Notes: generated by a model from the sequence alone, not told the origin. A DNA stretch of 41,837 nucleotides from Oscillospiraceae bacterium (GCA_017632775.1 JAGBQR010000007.1:1-41837); one strand, 5' to 3'; shown: positions 8,674-17,975, counted from the stretch's first letter. Translations and numbers: made by a program.

Positions 8674-9683
8674 GCATCCTGTCTGACTTTCATATAGTCG
8701 ATATTCTTTTCGATTTCCTCGATGATCCCGGAGTTCCGGAATGAAACAGCCTGACGGATCGCAGCAAAGATGCTTGACGCGTTCGATGATCCATGAGCTT
8801 TTATCACCGGTTTGGAAATACCGACCAGCGCGGTACCACCGACTTCATTCACGTCGAGTTTTTTCTTCATCGTGCCAAGATCGCTTTTCAGCACCGCCGC
8901 GGCCAGTTTGTTCGCAACGGATCTGTAAAACACATCCTTGAGTTCCTTCATCATGAATTTGATGACACCTTCTGTTGATTTGAGAAGGATGTTTCCAGAG
9001 AACCCATCCGTCACGACAACATCCGCTTCACCGGCGAACACTCCGGTCCCTTCTATATTCCCTACGAAGTTTATACGGCCTTCCCGACCTGCTTTTTCAA
9101 GCAATTCATATGCCTGGTGCTGCAGTTCTCCGCCCTTGGTACTTTCCGTGCCGATATTCAGAAGTCCGACGCGCGGATTGACGCAATCCATAAGACGACT
9201 TGCATAGAATGAACCCATGTAGGCAAATTGCAGAAGATATTCTGCAGTGCAGTCCACATTGGCTCCGCAGTCGATCAGCATGACCCCGTGTTCACCGGCA
9301 GGAAGGACCGGTGCCAGAGCAGCCCGGCGTATCCCGTGGATCCGTTTTACCGTAAGCGTAGCCCCTGTCAGAAGTGCGCCGGTACTGCCCGCAGAAACCA
9401 CAGCGTCTCCTTCTCCGTCACGCAGTTTTGTCAGCGCAACAGCCATGGAAGAGTCTTTTTTCCTGCGCGTAGCCGTACTCGGATCGTCTTCCATCGATAT
9501 CACATCACGGGCGTTGACGATCTCGATCCCCTTGCGGTCTGTTCCTTCCAACAGTTTAGAAATCACTTCTTCCTTTCCGACCAGGGTGATTTCGATACCC
9601 AGCTCGTCACGCGCACGAACTGCACCTTTGACAATTTCCTCAGGGGCGTTGTCGCCACTCATCGCATCAACGATAATCTTCAT
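8670..9683 (-). CDS. plsX: Phosphate acyltransferase PlsX
   Basis: Peripheral membrane enzyme that converts acyl-ACP and phosphate into acyl-phosphate, the donor that PlsY uses to start phospholipid synthesis. Length (337 residues) and motifs fit: N-terminal MKIIVDAMSGDNAPEEIVKG, then VSAGSTGALL, the GVMLIDCGANVDC region, LLNIGTESTKG, and the VVVTDGFSGNILLKSTEG block. It overlaps trmFO and rnc by 4 bases each. No fabD, fabH or acpP is adjacent, so the fatty acid genes must be elsewhere. Confidence 0.96.
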   Translation of the reverse strand: MKIIVDAMSGDNAPEEIVKGAVRARDELGIEITLVGKEEVISKLLEGTDRKGIEIVNARDVISMEDDPSTATRRKKDSSMAVALTKLRDGEGDAVVSAGSTGALLTGATLTVKRIHGIRRAALAPVLPAGEHGVMLIDCGANVDCTAEYLLQFAYMGSFYASRLMDCVNPRVGLLNIGTESTKGGELQHQAYELLEKAGREGRINFVGNIEGTGVFAGEADVVVTDGFSGNILLKSTEGVIKFMMKELKDVFYRSVANKLAAAVLKSDLGTMKKKLDVNEVGGTALVGISKPVIKAHGSSNASSIFAAIRQAVSFRNSGIIEEIEKNIDYMKVRQDA

Positions 9684-10993
9684 AGTTTGAACAGCTCCTT
9701 ATTCCGAATCTCCCGGATACGTTCCAGAGAACGCTCCGAAAGAGCCGCATTTTTATTTCTTTTTCCGCGGACTTTGTATCCGAGCGGAGAAATAATGCCG
9801 AAATTGATGTTCGTGGGCTGAAAGTCTCCTATGCACCCTGATGACACATAGAGACTCAGCGAACCGATTGCAGTCTCCTGTGGAAAATCCGCATGTTCCA
9901 GACCAAGTATCTCTGCAGCTTTTTCGATTCCTGCAAGCAGTCCGGAAGCGGCGGACTCCACATAGCCTTCTACACCGGTGATCTGACCGGCAAAAGCAAT
10001 CCTCGTATCCGACCTCAGCCGGTAGTACCTGTCCAGCAGCATCGGACTGTTCAGATATGTGTTCCGGTGCATTACTCCGTAACGAAGAAACTCCGCATCC
10101 CGAAGAGCGGGAATCATGGAGAATACCCGCTTCTGCTCCCCCCATGTAAGATGCGTCTGGAAGCCTACCATATTATATACAGTGCCTTCCCGGTTATCTT
10201 TTCTCAGCTGTACTACAGCGTATTCCTCGTGATTCTTTCTCGGATCGATCAGCCCAACAGGTTTCATCGGACCAAAACGAAGCGTATCGATCCCCCGTCG
10301 CGCCATGACTTCGACCGGCATACACCCCTCAAATACGGAAGCATCTTCAAATCCGTGAACCGGCGCCTCCTTCGCAGAGATGAGTTCATTCACAAAAGCA
10401 CTGTATTCCTCTTTCGTCAGAGGACAGTTGATATAATCCGCTGTTCCCTTACCATACCTTGAGGCAAAAAAAGCACTTTCCATATCGATGCTTTCAAAGC
10501 TGATCAAGGGTGCAACTGCATCATAAAAATGCAGGTCATCTCCCGGACAGATTTCGCGGATCTTCTCGGATATGGCATCTGAACTCAAGGGTCCGGTCGC
10601 TACGATGACTTCTCCGTCAGGGATCGATCCGGCTTCGAAGCTTCGAATACAGATGTTTTCCTCATTCCGTATCTTCTCCGTGATATACAGCGAAAACGCG
10701 TTTCGGTCCACCGCAAGAGCTCCGCCGGCCGGTACCTGTGTCCTGTCAGCGCTTTCCATGATAAGTGAACCGAGCTGCCGCATTTCCTCTTTCAGCAGTC
10801 CGACGGCATTTGTAAGTTCATTGCTCCGGAGAGAGTTGGAACAGACAAGTTCAGCAAAGTTTTCGGAATGGTGCGCAGGAGTCATTTTTTCGGGCTTCAT
10901 TTCCACCAGCTGTACGCGGATTCCGCGTCTGGCCAGCTGCCAGGCGGCTTCACAGCCTGCAAGTCCCGCTCCTATAACACAGACTTCCTTCAT
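9680..10993 (-). CDS. trmFO: Folate-dependent tRNA (uracil-54-C5) methyltransferase TrmFO
   Basis: Flavoenzyme that makes ribothymidine at position 54 of tRNA using 5,10-methylene-THF as carbon donor and FADH2 as reductant. Seen: the N-terminal dinucleotide fold VIGAGLAGCEAAWQLARRG, the family block VCSNSLRSNELTNAVGLLKEEMR, ALAVDRNAFS, the central GCMPVEVMARRG and GPMKPVGL, GFQTHLTWGEQKRVF, and the C-terminal FAGQITGVEGYVESAASGLLAG. The 437-residue length is standard. It is translationally coupled to topA and plsX by 4-base overlaps; topA-trmFO is a conserved Bacillota pair. Confidence 0.97.
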   Translation of the reverse strand: MKEVCVIGAGLAGCEAAWQLARRGIRVQLVEMKPEKMTPAHHSENFAELVCSNSLRSNELTNAVGLLKEEMRQLGSLIMESADRTQVPAGGALAVDRNAFSLYITEKIRNEENICIRSFEAGSIPDGEVIVATGPLSSDAISEKIREICPGDDLHFYDAVAPLISFESIDMESAFFASRYGKGTADYINCPLTKEEYSAFVNELISAKEAPVHGFEDASVFEGCMPVEVMARRGIDTLRFGPMKPVGLIDPRKNHEEYAVVQLRKDNREGTVYNMVGFQTHLTWGEQKRVFSMIPALRDAEFLRYGVMHRNTYLNSPMLLDRYYRLRSDTRIAFAGQITGVEGYVESAASGLLAGIEKAAEILGLEHADFPQETAIGSLSLYVSSGCIGDFQPTNINFGIISPLGYKVRGKRNKNAALSERSLERIREIRNKELFKL

Positions 10994-13191
10994 TTCCCTG
11001 ACCTTTTATTCCCTGTTTTTTTCCCGCCGGTCTTTTTGTTTTCTCCGGTTCCGTTATCCGCAGTTTTTTTCTTGTATTTCCGGTTCTCTTCCGGGACAAA
11101 AGCGGGACATTGCGGATTGACACAGAAGGCTTTCAGCGGGCCTCTTCCGCTCGGCTTGAACATCGTTTTCCCGCAGGTGGGACATGTATCTGCAGTCGGC
11201 ACATCCCATGTGATGAAACCGCATTCCGTTCCTCTTTCACAGGCATAGAATACATAGCCCTTCTTTGATACCCGTTTCAGTATCTTGCCCCCGCATTTCG
11301 GGCATTTCCCGGGCATTTCGATGACGATCGGCTTTGTAAAGGTACATTCCGGAAAACCGGGGCAGGCCAGAAAACGTCCAAATCGACCGTTTTTTACAAC
11401 CAGCTGTCTTCCGCATACATCGCAGTATTCGTCGCTCAGTTCTTCCGGAACCGGGATCTTTACCCCCTTCAGCCGGGTTTCCGCTTTTTCCATTTCCTGG
11501 GAAAAGACGTCATAAAACTCACGCAGGATCCCCTTCCAGGCTACTTTTCCCGATTCGACTTCATCCAGTTCCGACTCCATATGATTGGTGAATTTCACAT
11601 CCACGATATCCGGAAAATGCTCTTTCAAAAGGGTGGTTACGATATCCCCCAATGGAGTGGGCTTCAGATACTTTCCTTCTTTTACGACGTAGTTGTGCGT
11701 GGAGATCGTGGAAATTGTCGGTGCATAGGTTGAAGGCCTTCCTATACCTTTTTCTTCAAGCGCGCGGATGAGCGTGGCTTCCGTATAGCGTGAAGGCGGC
11801 TGTGTAAACTCTCGTTCCGGAACGAGCTTCTGCAGCTCAAGACGTTCCTTTTCTTCCAGTTCCGGAAGTTTTTTTGAGACCTCGTCCTGCTCTGTGTCCT
11901 TCGATTCCTCGTACACAGCAGTATATCCCGCAAATTTCAATACAGAGGAGGCCGCCTTGAATGTGTATTCCGCTGCCTGGATATCCGCGGAAACATTCTT
12001 ATAGACAGCGTTCGACATCTGGCTGGCTGTAAAGCGTCCCCATATAAGACGGTAAAGACGGTACTGTTCATTTGTCAGATCTTTCCGGATCAGATCCGGG
12101 GTAAGATTCACATCTGTCGGACGAATCGCTTCATGCGCGTCCTGTGCACCCGCTTTTGTCTTGAAACGCCTCGGTTCACCGGGATAATACTTATCCCCGT
12201 AATGGCTGAGGATATATTCTCTGGCTGATGCAAGTGCTTCTTCCGAAAGACGCAGCGAATCCGTACGCATATAGGTTATCAGACCAATCGTGCCCTGCCC
12301 TTCGATCTCAACGCCCTCATAAAGCTGCTGCGCGATCGCCATAGTACGGCGGGGTGTCATATTGATACGGCGTGAAGCTTCCTGCTGGAGCGTGGATGTG
12401 ATAAAGGGAGGTGCCGGAGCTTTCGATTTATCCGTTGTTTTGACTGTCTGAACGACAAACTGTGCATTCTTGACCGCGTCGATAACGGCCATCGTTTCTT
12501 CTTCACTTTTCAGTTCCGTTTTCTTGCCGTCTTTTCCGTAGAAACGGGCAATGAACGTATCCGGGACACCGATCTTGTTCAGGTTCGCATCCAGCAGCCA
12601 GTACTCTTCTTTCACAAAGGCTTCAATCTCTTTTTCTCTGTCTGATACAAGCCTGGTTGCAACCGACTGGACTCTTCCTGCCGAAAGACCGGACTTCACG
12701 GATTTCCAGAGAAGCGGAGAAAGCTGATATCCCACGATCCGGTCAAGAACCCGTCTTGCCTGCTGTGCATCGACCAGATTCTGATCGATATCGCGCGGAG
12801 ATCTGATGCTCTGAAGGACAACATTCTTCGTAATCTCATTGAATGTGACCCGCTTAGCTTTCTCGTCTGAAAGATTAAGCAACTGCTTGAGATGCCAGGA
12901 GATCGCTTCGCCCTCCCGGTCCGGGTCAGTAGCAAGATAGACTGTTTCCGCGTCCTTCGCTTCTTTCTTCAGCTCAGAAATCAGCGCTTTTTTATCGTTC
13001 ACAGCAATATACTGCGGCTCAAAATCATTCTCGATGTCTACTCCGAGTGTGCTCTTCGGAAGATCTCTGAGATGCCCCATCGAAGCGACGACCTTGAATT
13101 TTCCGCCGAGATATTTTTCGATTGTTTTTGCTTTCGCCGGTGATTCAACGATCACCAGTTCCGTTTTTTTCGTCAATGCTGTATCCCTCAT
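10990..13191 (-). CDS. topA: DNA topoisomerase I
   Basis: Type IA topoisomerase that relaxes negative supercoils through a transient covalent 5'-phosphotyrosine bond. The 733 residues contain the TOPRIM domain (ESPAKAKTIEKYLG at about 16-29 and ATDPDREGEAISWHL with the metal-binding acids), the active-site motif GLITYMRTDSLRL with catalytic Tyr307, and three C-terminal four-Cys zinc ribbons beginning CDVCGRQL, CPKCGGKI and CPTCGKTM. A lysine-rich tail closes the protein. It overlaps dprA and trmFO by 4 bases each. The dprA-topA-trmFO order is classic for Bacillota. Confidence 0.98.
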   Translation of the reverse strand: MRDTALTKKTELVIVESPAKAKTIEKYLGGKFKVVASMGHLRDLPKSTLGVDIENDFEPQYIAVNDKKALISELKKEAKDAETVYLATDPDREGEAISWHLKQLLNLSDEKAKRVTFNEITKNVVLQSIRSPRDIDQNLVDAQQARRVLDRIVGYQLSPLLWKSVKSGLSAGRVQSVATRLVSDREKEIEAFVKEEYWLLDANLNKIGVPDTFIARFYGKDGKKTELKSEEETMAVIDAVKNAQFVVQTVKTTDKSKAPAPPFITSTLQQEASRRINMTPRRTMAIAQQLYEGVEIEGQGTIGLITYMRTDSLRLSEEALASAREYILSHYGDKYYPGEPRRFKTKAGAQDAHEAIRPTDVNLTPDLIRKDLTNEQYRLYRLIWGRFTASQMSNAVYKNVSADIQAAEYTFKAASSVLKFAGYTAVYEESKDTEQDEVSKKLPELEEKERLELQKLVPEREFTQPPSRYTEATLIRALEEKGIGRPSTYAPTISTISTHNYVVKEGKYLKPTPLGDIVTTLLKEHFPDIVDVKFTNHMESELDEVESGKVAWKGILREFYDVFSQEMEKAETRLKGVKIPVPEELSDEYCDVCGRQLVVKNGRFGRFLACPGFPECTFTKPIVIEMPGKCPKCGGKILKRVSKKGYVFYACERGTECGFITWDVPTADTCPTCGKTMFKPSGRGPLKAFCVNPQCPAFVPEENRKYKKKTADNGTGENKKTGGKKTGNKRSGK

Positions 13192-14348
13192 TCATGCGTA
13201 TTTAAGGAAACTCTTCTTCCTTCGTCGCGCTTTATAATACCCTTGATTTCCAGAATGGTCAACTGAGACAGGATCCGTGCTGTATTCATCCCGGTCATCT
13301 CGATCAGTTCCTCCGTCGTTCTCGGAGAATCTGTAAGCTGTTGTATGATCTGGCGCTGCTCAACGGTAAGCGTTTCAAGCTTATCCATCCAGGCAGGAGT
13401 CTCTTTTTCCCGGATCTCCGTTTCCGGATATCCCTCCTCCGGATCAAGGTTATCCGGATCATAGAACGAGAGTCCGGGATAGATCGCAGTGTATTCGGAA
13501 AGAACATCCCATCCGCATGCGACAGGTTTCGCTCCGGATTTGAGCAGTTCCAATGTCCCGGCGCTCAGTTCCGAGTCGGCATTTCCCGGGACAGCATATA
13601 TATCTTTGTTCTGTTCAAGCGCTTCCTGCACGAAAAGCCTTGTTCCGCTTTTCTGCGGCGCTTCTACAACGACCGTACCGACTGAAATCCCTGCAGCGAT
13701 ACGGTTTCTCTCCCGGAAGTGAGTTCGAAGCGTCGGCGTACCGGGCGGATATTCACTGATGACGGCTCCATTCCCGAGGATGCGCTCCACGATCGGAGCC
13801 GAGAATGATTCGTGTGCGGTTCCAAGTACTGCGATACAGCAGCCGTCTTCAGAAACAGCCGCTTCCGCAACTGCCAGGTCGATCCCCGGTGTCAGGAGTG
13901 AGACAACGATTCCGCCGCTTCGTATGATCTCAGACGAAATGCGTCTGCCCATCCGCAAGCCGTACGGACTTCCCTTTCTCGTCCCGATGATTGCGATCAC
14001 TGCCTGATCATCAACAGAAGGGAGTCTTCCTTTTACATAAAGAACAGCCGGCGGGGCAAAGATGCTGCGCAGTCTTGCCGGATATGCCTCCTGTGTGAAC
14101 AGGACCGGCGATATGTGCTGGTTTTCACACTGCTGCAGGATCCGGTCAGTCCTCGAAAGATCCTTCACACGCAGCAGCTCTTTTTCTCTCCTGCTGATTC
14201 CGCGTATCGATTCCAGTGCAGCACTGTCCGCACGATAGATCGCTTCCGGATCACCAAACGCGGAAAGAAGAAGCGAAATCGTTCGGCTCCGCAGCTCAGA
14301 AAAAGAAGACAGCCATATCCAGTATTTATCTGATTCTGTGATCTTCAT
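13188..14348 (-). CDS. dprA: DNA-processing protein DprA
   Basis: Loads RecA onto single-stranded DNA during natural transformation; also kept in species not known to be competent. The Rossmann core is recognisable from GTRKGSPYG, VISEYPPG, ERNRIAAG, VVEAPQKSGT and YAVPGNAD, and the C-terminal winged-helix domain from TTEELIEMTGMNTARILSQL. Several usual residues differ: the common SGxAxGID is SLLTPGID, the following AH is AE, and FPxRNR is FRERNR. I chose the ATG at 14348 (386 residues), which forms a TAATG overlap with the previous stop and has an AGGA upstream; an ATG at 14375 is open but has no ribosome binding site. Confidence 0.9.
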   Translation of the reverse strand: MKITESDKYWIWLSSFSELRSRTISLLLSAFGDPEAIYRADSAALESIRGISRREKELLRVKDLSRTDRILQQCENQHISPVLFTQEAYPARLRSIFAPPAVLYVKGRLPSVDDQAVIAIIGTRKGSPYGLRMGRRISSEIIRSGGIVVSLLTPGIDLAVAEAAVSEDGCCIAVLGTAHESFSAPIVERILGNGAVISEYPPGTPTLRTHFRERNRIAAGISVGTVVVEAPQKSGTRLFVQEALEQNKDIYAVPGNADSELSAGTLELLKSGAKPVACGWDVLSEYTAIYPGLSFYDPDNLDPEEGYPETEIREKETPAWMDKLETLTVEQRQIIQQLTDSPRTTEELIEMTGMNTARILSQLTILEIKGIIKRDEGRRVSLNTHE

Positions 14349-15103
14349 TACAGATCCTGTCTTTTCATCTCCCACATGATTACGGCTGATGCAACTGCAG
14401 CATTCAGAGACTCACTGTGCGGATCCATCGGAATAATGATCCTTTTTTCGCACAGATCAAGAAGTCCCCGGCTCAATCCCCGTCCTTCGCTCCCCACTGC
14501 CACAGCAGCGTGCTCAAATCGGATCCCGCGGATATCCGAAGCGTCTTCTGATAATTCCGCCCCGTAAAGGCTGAGGGCAGACTCTTTAAGAAAACCTTCC
14601 AGATCCTGAAGGCGGAGCACGTCGATCCTCTGACGGAAAACAGCTCCCATCGAGGCGCGCACGGTTTTCGGATTGTAACAGTCTGCGCAGGCATCGATCA
14701 GTATGACGGAATCGATCTGAAAGGCGCTGGCTGAGCGGATCACTGTCCCGATATTTCCGGGATCCTGTACATTTTCCAGTATTATCGCACTGGAGATCCT
14801 TTTATTCTGCGGGCGGGCGGGAATTGCAACCGTAAAAAGCGGTCCCGGACTGTTTTTCATCGGGGACACATAATCAAAAAGATCCGGCGGAAGGAGAAAC
14901 TGTTCTTTAGCTTTGACGGAAGCGTTCGATATTCCGTTCTTCCAGAGGACAGTTCCGATATCAACCCCGGCAAGAAGCGCTTCCTCCAGCATTTTCGCGC
15001 CGTCGCATACATATTCTCCGCTTTCCCGCCGGTAGTCTCCATCCGATGCCAGTTTTCTTATATGACGGATAACGGAGTTATTTCGTGAAGTGATCGTATT
15101 CAT
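14348..15103 (-). CDS. SpoU/TrmH-family RNA 2'-O-methyltransferase
   Basis: SPOUT-class enzyme that methylates a ribose 2'-OH in rRNA or tRNA using S-adenosylmethionine bound in a trefoil knot. The three SpoU motifs are present: ENVQDPGNIGTVIRSA (110-125), GSEGRGL (204-210) and IIPMDPHSESLNAAVASAVIMWE (223-245). The N-terminal 90 residues resemble the substrate-binding domain of RlmB/YsgA-type enzymes. The exact target nucleoside cannot be told from sequence. This is the first gene of the long operon; a promoter lies at 15147-15176 and an AAGGGG ribosome binding site just before the start. Confidence 0.92.
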   Translation of the reverse strand: MNTITSRNNSVIRHIRKLASDGDYRRESGEYVCDGAKMLEEALLAGVDIGTVLWKNGISNASVKAKEQFLLPPDLFDYVSPMKNSPGPLFTVAIPARPQNKRISSAIILENVQDPGNIGTVIRSASAFQIDSVILIDACADCYNPKTVRASMGAVFRQRIDVLRLQDLEGFLKESALSLYGAELSEDASDIRGIRFEHAAVAVGSEGRGLSRGLLDLCEKRIIIPMDPHSESLNAAVASAVIMWEMKRQDL

Positions 15104-15146
15104 GGAACCCCTTAAAAAGATCCTTTTGCTTCTTCTCTGATTGTTT

Positions 15147-15176
15147 AGAATACCATAAAAGAGAGCCGGACTGCAA
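15147..15176 (-). promoter_or_regulatory. Predicted sigma-A promoter of the SpoU-dprA-topA-...-leuS operon
   Basis: On the minus strand TTGCAG (15171-15176) is followed after 18 bases by TATTCT (15147-15152), about 40 bases upstream of the first ORF. It is the only convincing promoter I see before the operon. Confidence 0.5.
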
Positions 15177-15199
15177 GTTGTTGCTGCAAACTATTTAAA

Positions 15200-15241
15200 T
15201 TGGACCCGAACAGCATCATAAAATGATGTGTTCGGGTCCAA
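15200..15241 (-). terminator. Intrinsic terminator of metQNI
   Basis: A 13-bp perfect stem (TTGGACCCGAACA and its complement at 15229-15241) carries an inner CATCAT/ATGATG stem and is followed on the minus strand by TTTAAATAGTTT. It lies directly after metI and separates the transporter operon from the housekeeping operon. Confidence 0.8.
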
Positions 15242-15245
15242 ATGA

Positions 15246-15965
15246 TCATTCGGAACGGTTTTTCAGTCTCTTATCGGAACGAATAGCCAGTTTCGTTCCG
15301 AAGGTCTGGAAAAGCTGGACGAGCAGGATCAGCAGAATAACAGCAAAAATCATCACCAGGTATTTATACCTGTAATAGCCGTAATTCATCGCTATCTTTC
15401 CAAGTCCCCCTCCTCCGATAACTCCGCTCATCGCAGAATAGCCCAGGATCGTGGTCACAGCGATGGTTGCGTTTGAAATCAGGGAGGGAATGCTTTCCGG
15501 AATCATGACTTTGAAGATGATCTGAAGCGGTGAAGCCCCCATACTCTGCGCCGCTTCAATGATATTCGGATCGATTTCGCGAATGCTGCTTTCCGAAAGC
15601 CTTGCTACAAAAGGAAAAGCTGCGATCACGAGAGGAACGACGGTCGCAGGAGTCCCGACAACAGTCCCGACAATAGCGCGGGTGATCGGAAAGACAAGAA
15701 CCATAAGGATAAGGAACGGAATCGATCGAAGAAGATTGATGATAACACCAAGCGTTCTCATCAGCCAGGCAGGAAGAGGAAGTACCCCGTCCTTGTCACC
15801 GGCTACAAGAAGGACTCCGAGAGGAAGGCCGATCAGAAACGCAAACAAGCTGGCAAGAAGTGTTACATAAAATGTCTCCCAGACCGCAGCCGGGAACTCA
15901 AGACGCAGGATACGAAGCGCTTCACTCCAGGCTTCTCCGGACAGCAGATTATTAAACACGTACAA
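15246..15965 (-). CDS. metI: Methionine ABC transporter permease MetI
   Basis: Integral membrane subunit of the methionine importer. The 239 residues form several transmembrane helices with the permease hallmark GASPLQIIFKVMIPESIP, the EAA loop that docks on MetN, preceded by EAAQSMGA. The segment NLLRSIPFLILMVLVFP is also typical of MetI. The reading frame starts 14 bases inside metN, so the two membrane-complex subunits are translationally coupled. A strong terminator follows. Identification rests on MetI-specific sequence and on metN and metQ next door. Confidence 0.95.
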   Translation of the reverse strand: MYVFNNLLSGEAWSEALRILRLEFPAAVWETFYVTLLASLFAFLIGLPLGVLLVAGDKDGVLPLPAWLMRTLGVIINLLRSIPFLILMVLVFPITRAIVGTVVGTPATVVPLVIAAFPFVARLSESSIREIDPNIIEAAQSMGASPLQIIFKVMIPESIPSLISNATIAVTTILGYSAMSGVIGGGGLGKIAMNYGYYRYKYLVMIFAVILLILLVQLFQTFGTKLAIRSDKRLKNRSE

Positions 15966-16965
15966 TCACCTCCTCGGCAACGACGCCGGGTGTCTTCTGC
16001 AGGTATTCGATAGCCTGCTGAATATTCTCCCTGCCGCCCGTGATGCCGAGCAGCATTGAACCGTAAACTCCGTCCCCGATGTTCCTTGTTGACGCATAGG
16101 ATATATTTGCCGCTATTCCCTTCTCAATGGCCAGCTGTGCGATAAGCGGCGTGCTTGTGGCATGCCCTCCGTTGAACACGACACGTATGAAAGTTTCGTC
16201 GCTGTCACGGGCAATGACAGGATCCGTATCTCCTTCAGGAAACACAAGGCGGCGTGCGGCAGGCGTTTTCGGCTTGGAAAAGACCTCTCCAACGTCTCCC
16301 TGTTCCACAACCGTCCCGTTGTCAAGAATGGCCACATGGCGGCACACCGTCTCGACCACGCTCATCTGATGTGTGATAATGATCACGGTGATTCCAAGCT
16401 TTTCATTGATGCTGCGGATAAGCTCCAGAATAGAACGCGTCGTATTCGGGTCCAGTGCGCTCGTCGCTTCATCACACAAAAGCACCTCAGGTTCAGTTGC
16501 CAGCGCGCGGGCAATGGCAACGCGCTGCTGCTGTCCCCCCGAGAGCTGTGCAGGAAACACATTCGCCTTATCTTCGAGTCCGACGATCTTAAGGAGTTCC
16601 AGCGCCTTCTCTTTTGCTTCCGCTTTCGGGAGGCCCGAGAGTTCCAGGGGAAAACAGACATTTTTCAGAACATTCCGCTGCATGAGAAGGTTGAAATTCT
16701 GAAAAATCATCGTGATTTTTCTTCTGGCTGCGCGAAGCTGCTTTTTGTCCAGCAGTCCCATATCGGTTCCATCGACCAGGATCGTTCCTTCCGTCGGGCG
16801 TTCAAGCATGTTGATACATCGGACCAGCGTGCTTTTTCCTGCTCCGCTCATGCCGATGATCCCAAAGATATCTCCGTCCGGGATCGTGATGCAGACATCT
16901 TTCAGTGCTTCAACCGATCCGTCCGGTGTCTTATATGTCTTTGTCAGGTTTTTGATTTCGATCAT
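15952..16965 (-). CDS. metN: Methionine ABC transporter ATP-binding protein MetN
   Basis: ATPase of the MetNIQ importer for L- and D-methionine. Seen: Walker A GMSGAGKST (about 38-46), Q-loop IFQNFNLL, signature [15 protein letters not shown], Walker B LLCDEATSALDP and the switch His in IIITHQMSV. Residues from about 260 to 337 form the C-terminal NIL domain that, in characterised MetN, binds methionine and inhibits transport when cytoplasmic methionine is high. The 337-residue length matches. The gene follows metQ after a 70-base gap holding a terminator-like hairpin and has its own GGAGG ribosome binding site. Confidence 0.96.
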   Translation of the reverse strand: MIEIKNLTKTYKTPDGSVEALKDVCITIPDGDIFGIIGMSGAGKSTLVRCINMLERPTEGTILVDGTDMGLLDKKQLRAARRKITMIFQNFNLLMQRNVLKNVCFPLELSGLPKAEAKEKALELLKIVGLEDKANVFPAQLSGGQQQRVAIARALATEPEVLLCDEATSALDPNTTRSILELIRSINEKLGITVIIITHQMSVVETVCRHVAILDNGTVVEQGDVGEVFSKPKTPAARRLVFPEGDTDPVIARDSDETFIRVVFNGGHATSTPLIAQLAIEKGIAANISYASTRNIGDGVYGSMLLGITGGRENIQQAIEYLQKTPGVVAEEVIVRV

Positions 16966-16984
16966 AGTTTATATTATCCTCCAA

Positions 16985-17011
16985 AAGGCGGGAGAAAAAC
17001 TCTCCCGCCTT
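16985..17011 (-). terminator. Terminator-like hairpin between metQ and metN
   Basis: An 11-bp perfect stem (AAGGCGGGAGA / TCTCCCGCCTT, 5-base loop) is followed on the minus strand by TT and then the GGAGG of metN. Its likely effect is partial termination or 3'-end protection, giving more MetQ than MetNI. Confidence 0.65.
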
Positions 17012-17035
17012 CCGTGTCTTCGTCGAGGAAACGGT

Positions 17036-17884
17036 TTACTTTATGGAGTCCAGGCTTGCCTGTTTCCCGGCATATATGCCGAGCGGTTCAACATGGATTC
17101 CCGCCACCGAAACGATATGCGTCCCGTTTTCAGCATTGAAATCCTGAAGATAAGGAACATGCTGGAAATAGTTTGCATCGATTTCGCCGCTTTCCACAAC
17201 GTTATTGGGCTGTACATAATCTGTAAACTCAACAATTTTCAGGGAAATATCCTTCTCGGCAAGGATCTCCTTCGCAACGGCCAGGACTTCCGCATGAGGA
17301 GTCACAGAGGCAGCCACGGAGATCTCCGATCCGGAAAGTGCTGCATAGTCAATGGAGGGATCATATCCGTCCGTGGGATTCTCCACTACCGAGATCACGG
17401 ATCCGGCATACGTATCTGTTATAAAATCCGCGACCTTCTGACTGAGAAGTGCTGCGGAAAGGGCCTTCACCAGAGGATCGTTCTCATGTCCTTCCTTTAC
17501 GCACAGGATATTTACGTAAGCGGAAGCGGAACCTTCAAGCGCAAGCGCGTCAGCTGCAGGATTCAGCCCGGCCTCCAGCGCATAGTTGCAATTGATCACA
17601 GCAAAATCAACGTCTTTGCGAACGTTTGCAAGCTGGGCTGCCTCCACTTCATTGAATGTGATGTTATACGGATTTTCGGCGATATCAAGAACAGTGGCTG
17701 TGATACCGGCTCCGTCTTTCAGCTTGATATAGCCAAGGCTCTCCAGGAGCAGAAGAGCGCGGGCTTCGTTCGTCGTGTCGTTCGGAATAGCTATCGTAAT
17801 GCCTTTGGCTTTGCTGCTTCCTCCGCATGCGCAAAACAGGAAAACAAGGGCGATGGCAAGTATGACAGAAAGGATCTTTTTCAT
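17036..17884 (-). CDS. metQ: Methionine-binding lipoprotein MetQ
   Basis: Substrate-binding lipoprotein (NlpA/MetQ family) that captures methionine outside the membrane for MetNI. The first 20 residues form a lipoprotein signal: basic MKK, hydrophobic core, then FLFCACGG. Cys20 is the probable lipidated residue; Cys18 two residues earlier makes the lipobox slightly unusual. Family features include IAIPNDTTNEARALLLLESLGYI, NPYNITFNEVEAAQL and the C-terminal DANYFQHVPYLQDFNAENGTHIVSVAGIHVEPLGIY. The 282-residue length is normal. It has an AAGGAG ribosome binding site and is preceded by the long regulatory leader described separately. Confidence 0.95.
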   Translation of the reverse strand: MKKILSVILAIALVFLFCACGGSSKAKGITIAIPNDTTNEARALLLLESLGYIKLKDGAGITATVLDIAENPYNITFNEVEAAQLANVRKDVDFAVINCNYALEAGLNPAADALALEGSASAYVNILCVKEGHENDPLVKALSAALLSQKVADFITDTYAGSVISVVENPTDGYDPSIDYAALSGSEISVAASVTPHAEVLAVAKEILAEKDISLKIVEFTDYVQPNNVVESGEIDANYFQHVPYLQDFNAENGTHIVSVAGIHVEPLGIYAGKQASLDSIK

Positions 17885-17975
17885 TTTTCAAGAGTCTCCT
17901 TTTAATTTTTTATTTTACTTTATAATTTATTGAGCATCAGAAGCGATAACGGGTCGTTCCGGGAAACAGACAGCG

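Noticed and set aside
16162..17905. Two long plus-strand open frames opposite metN and metQ
   Set aside because: Both are shadows of well-supported transporter genes and cross their intergenic terminator hairpin without any ribosome binding site.
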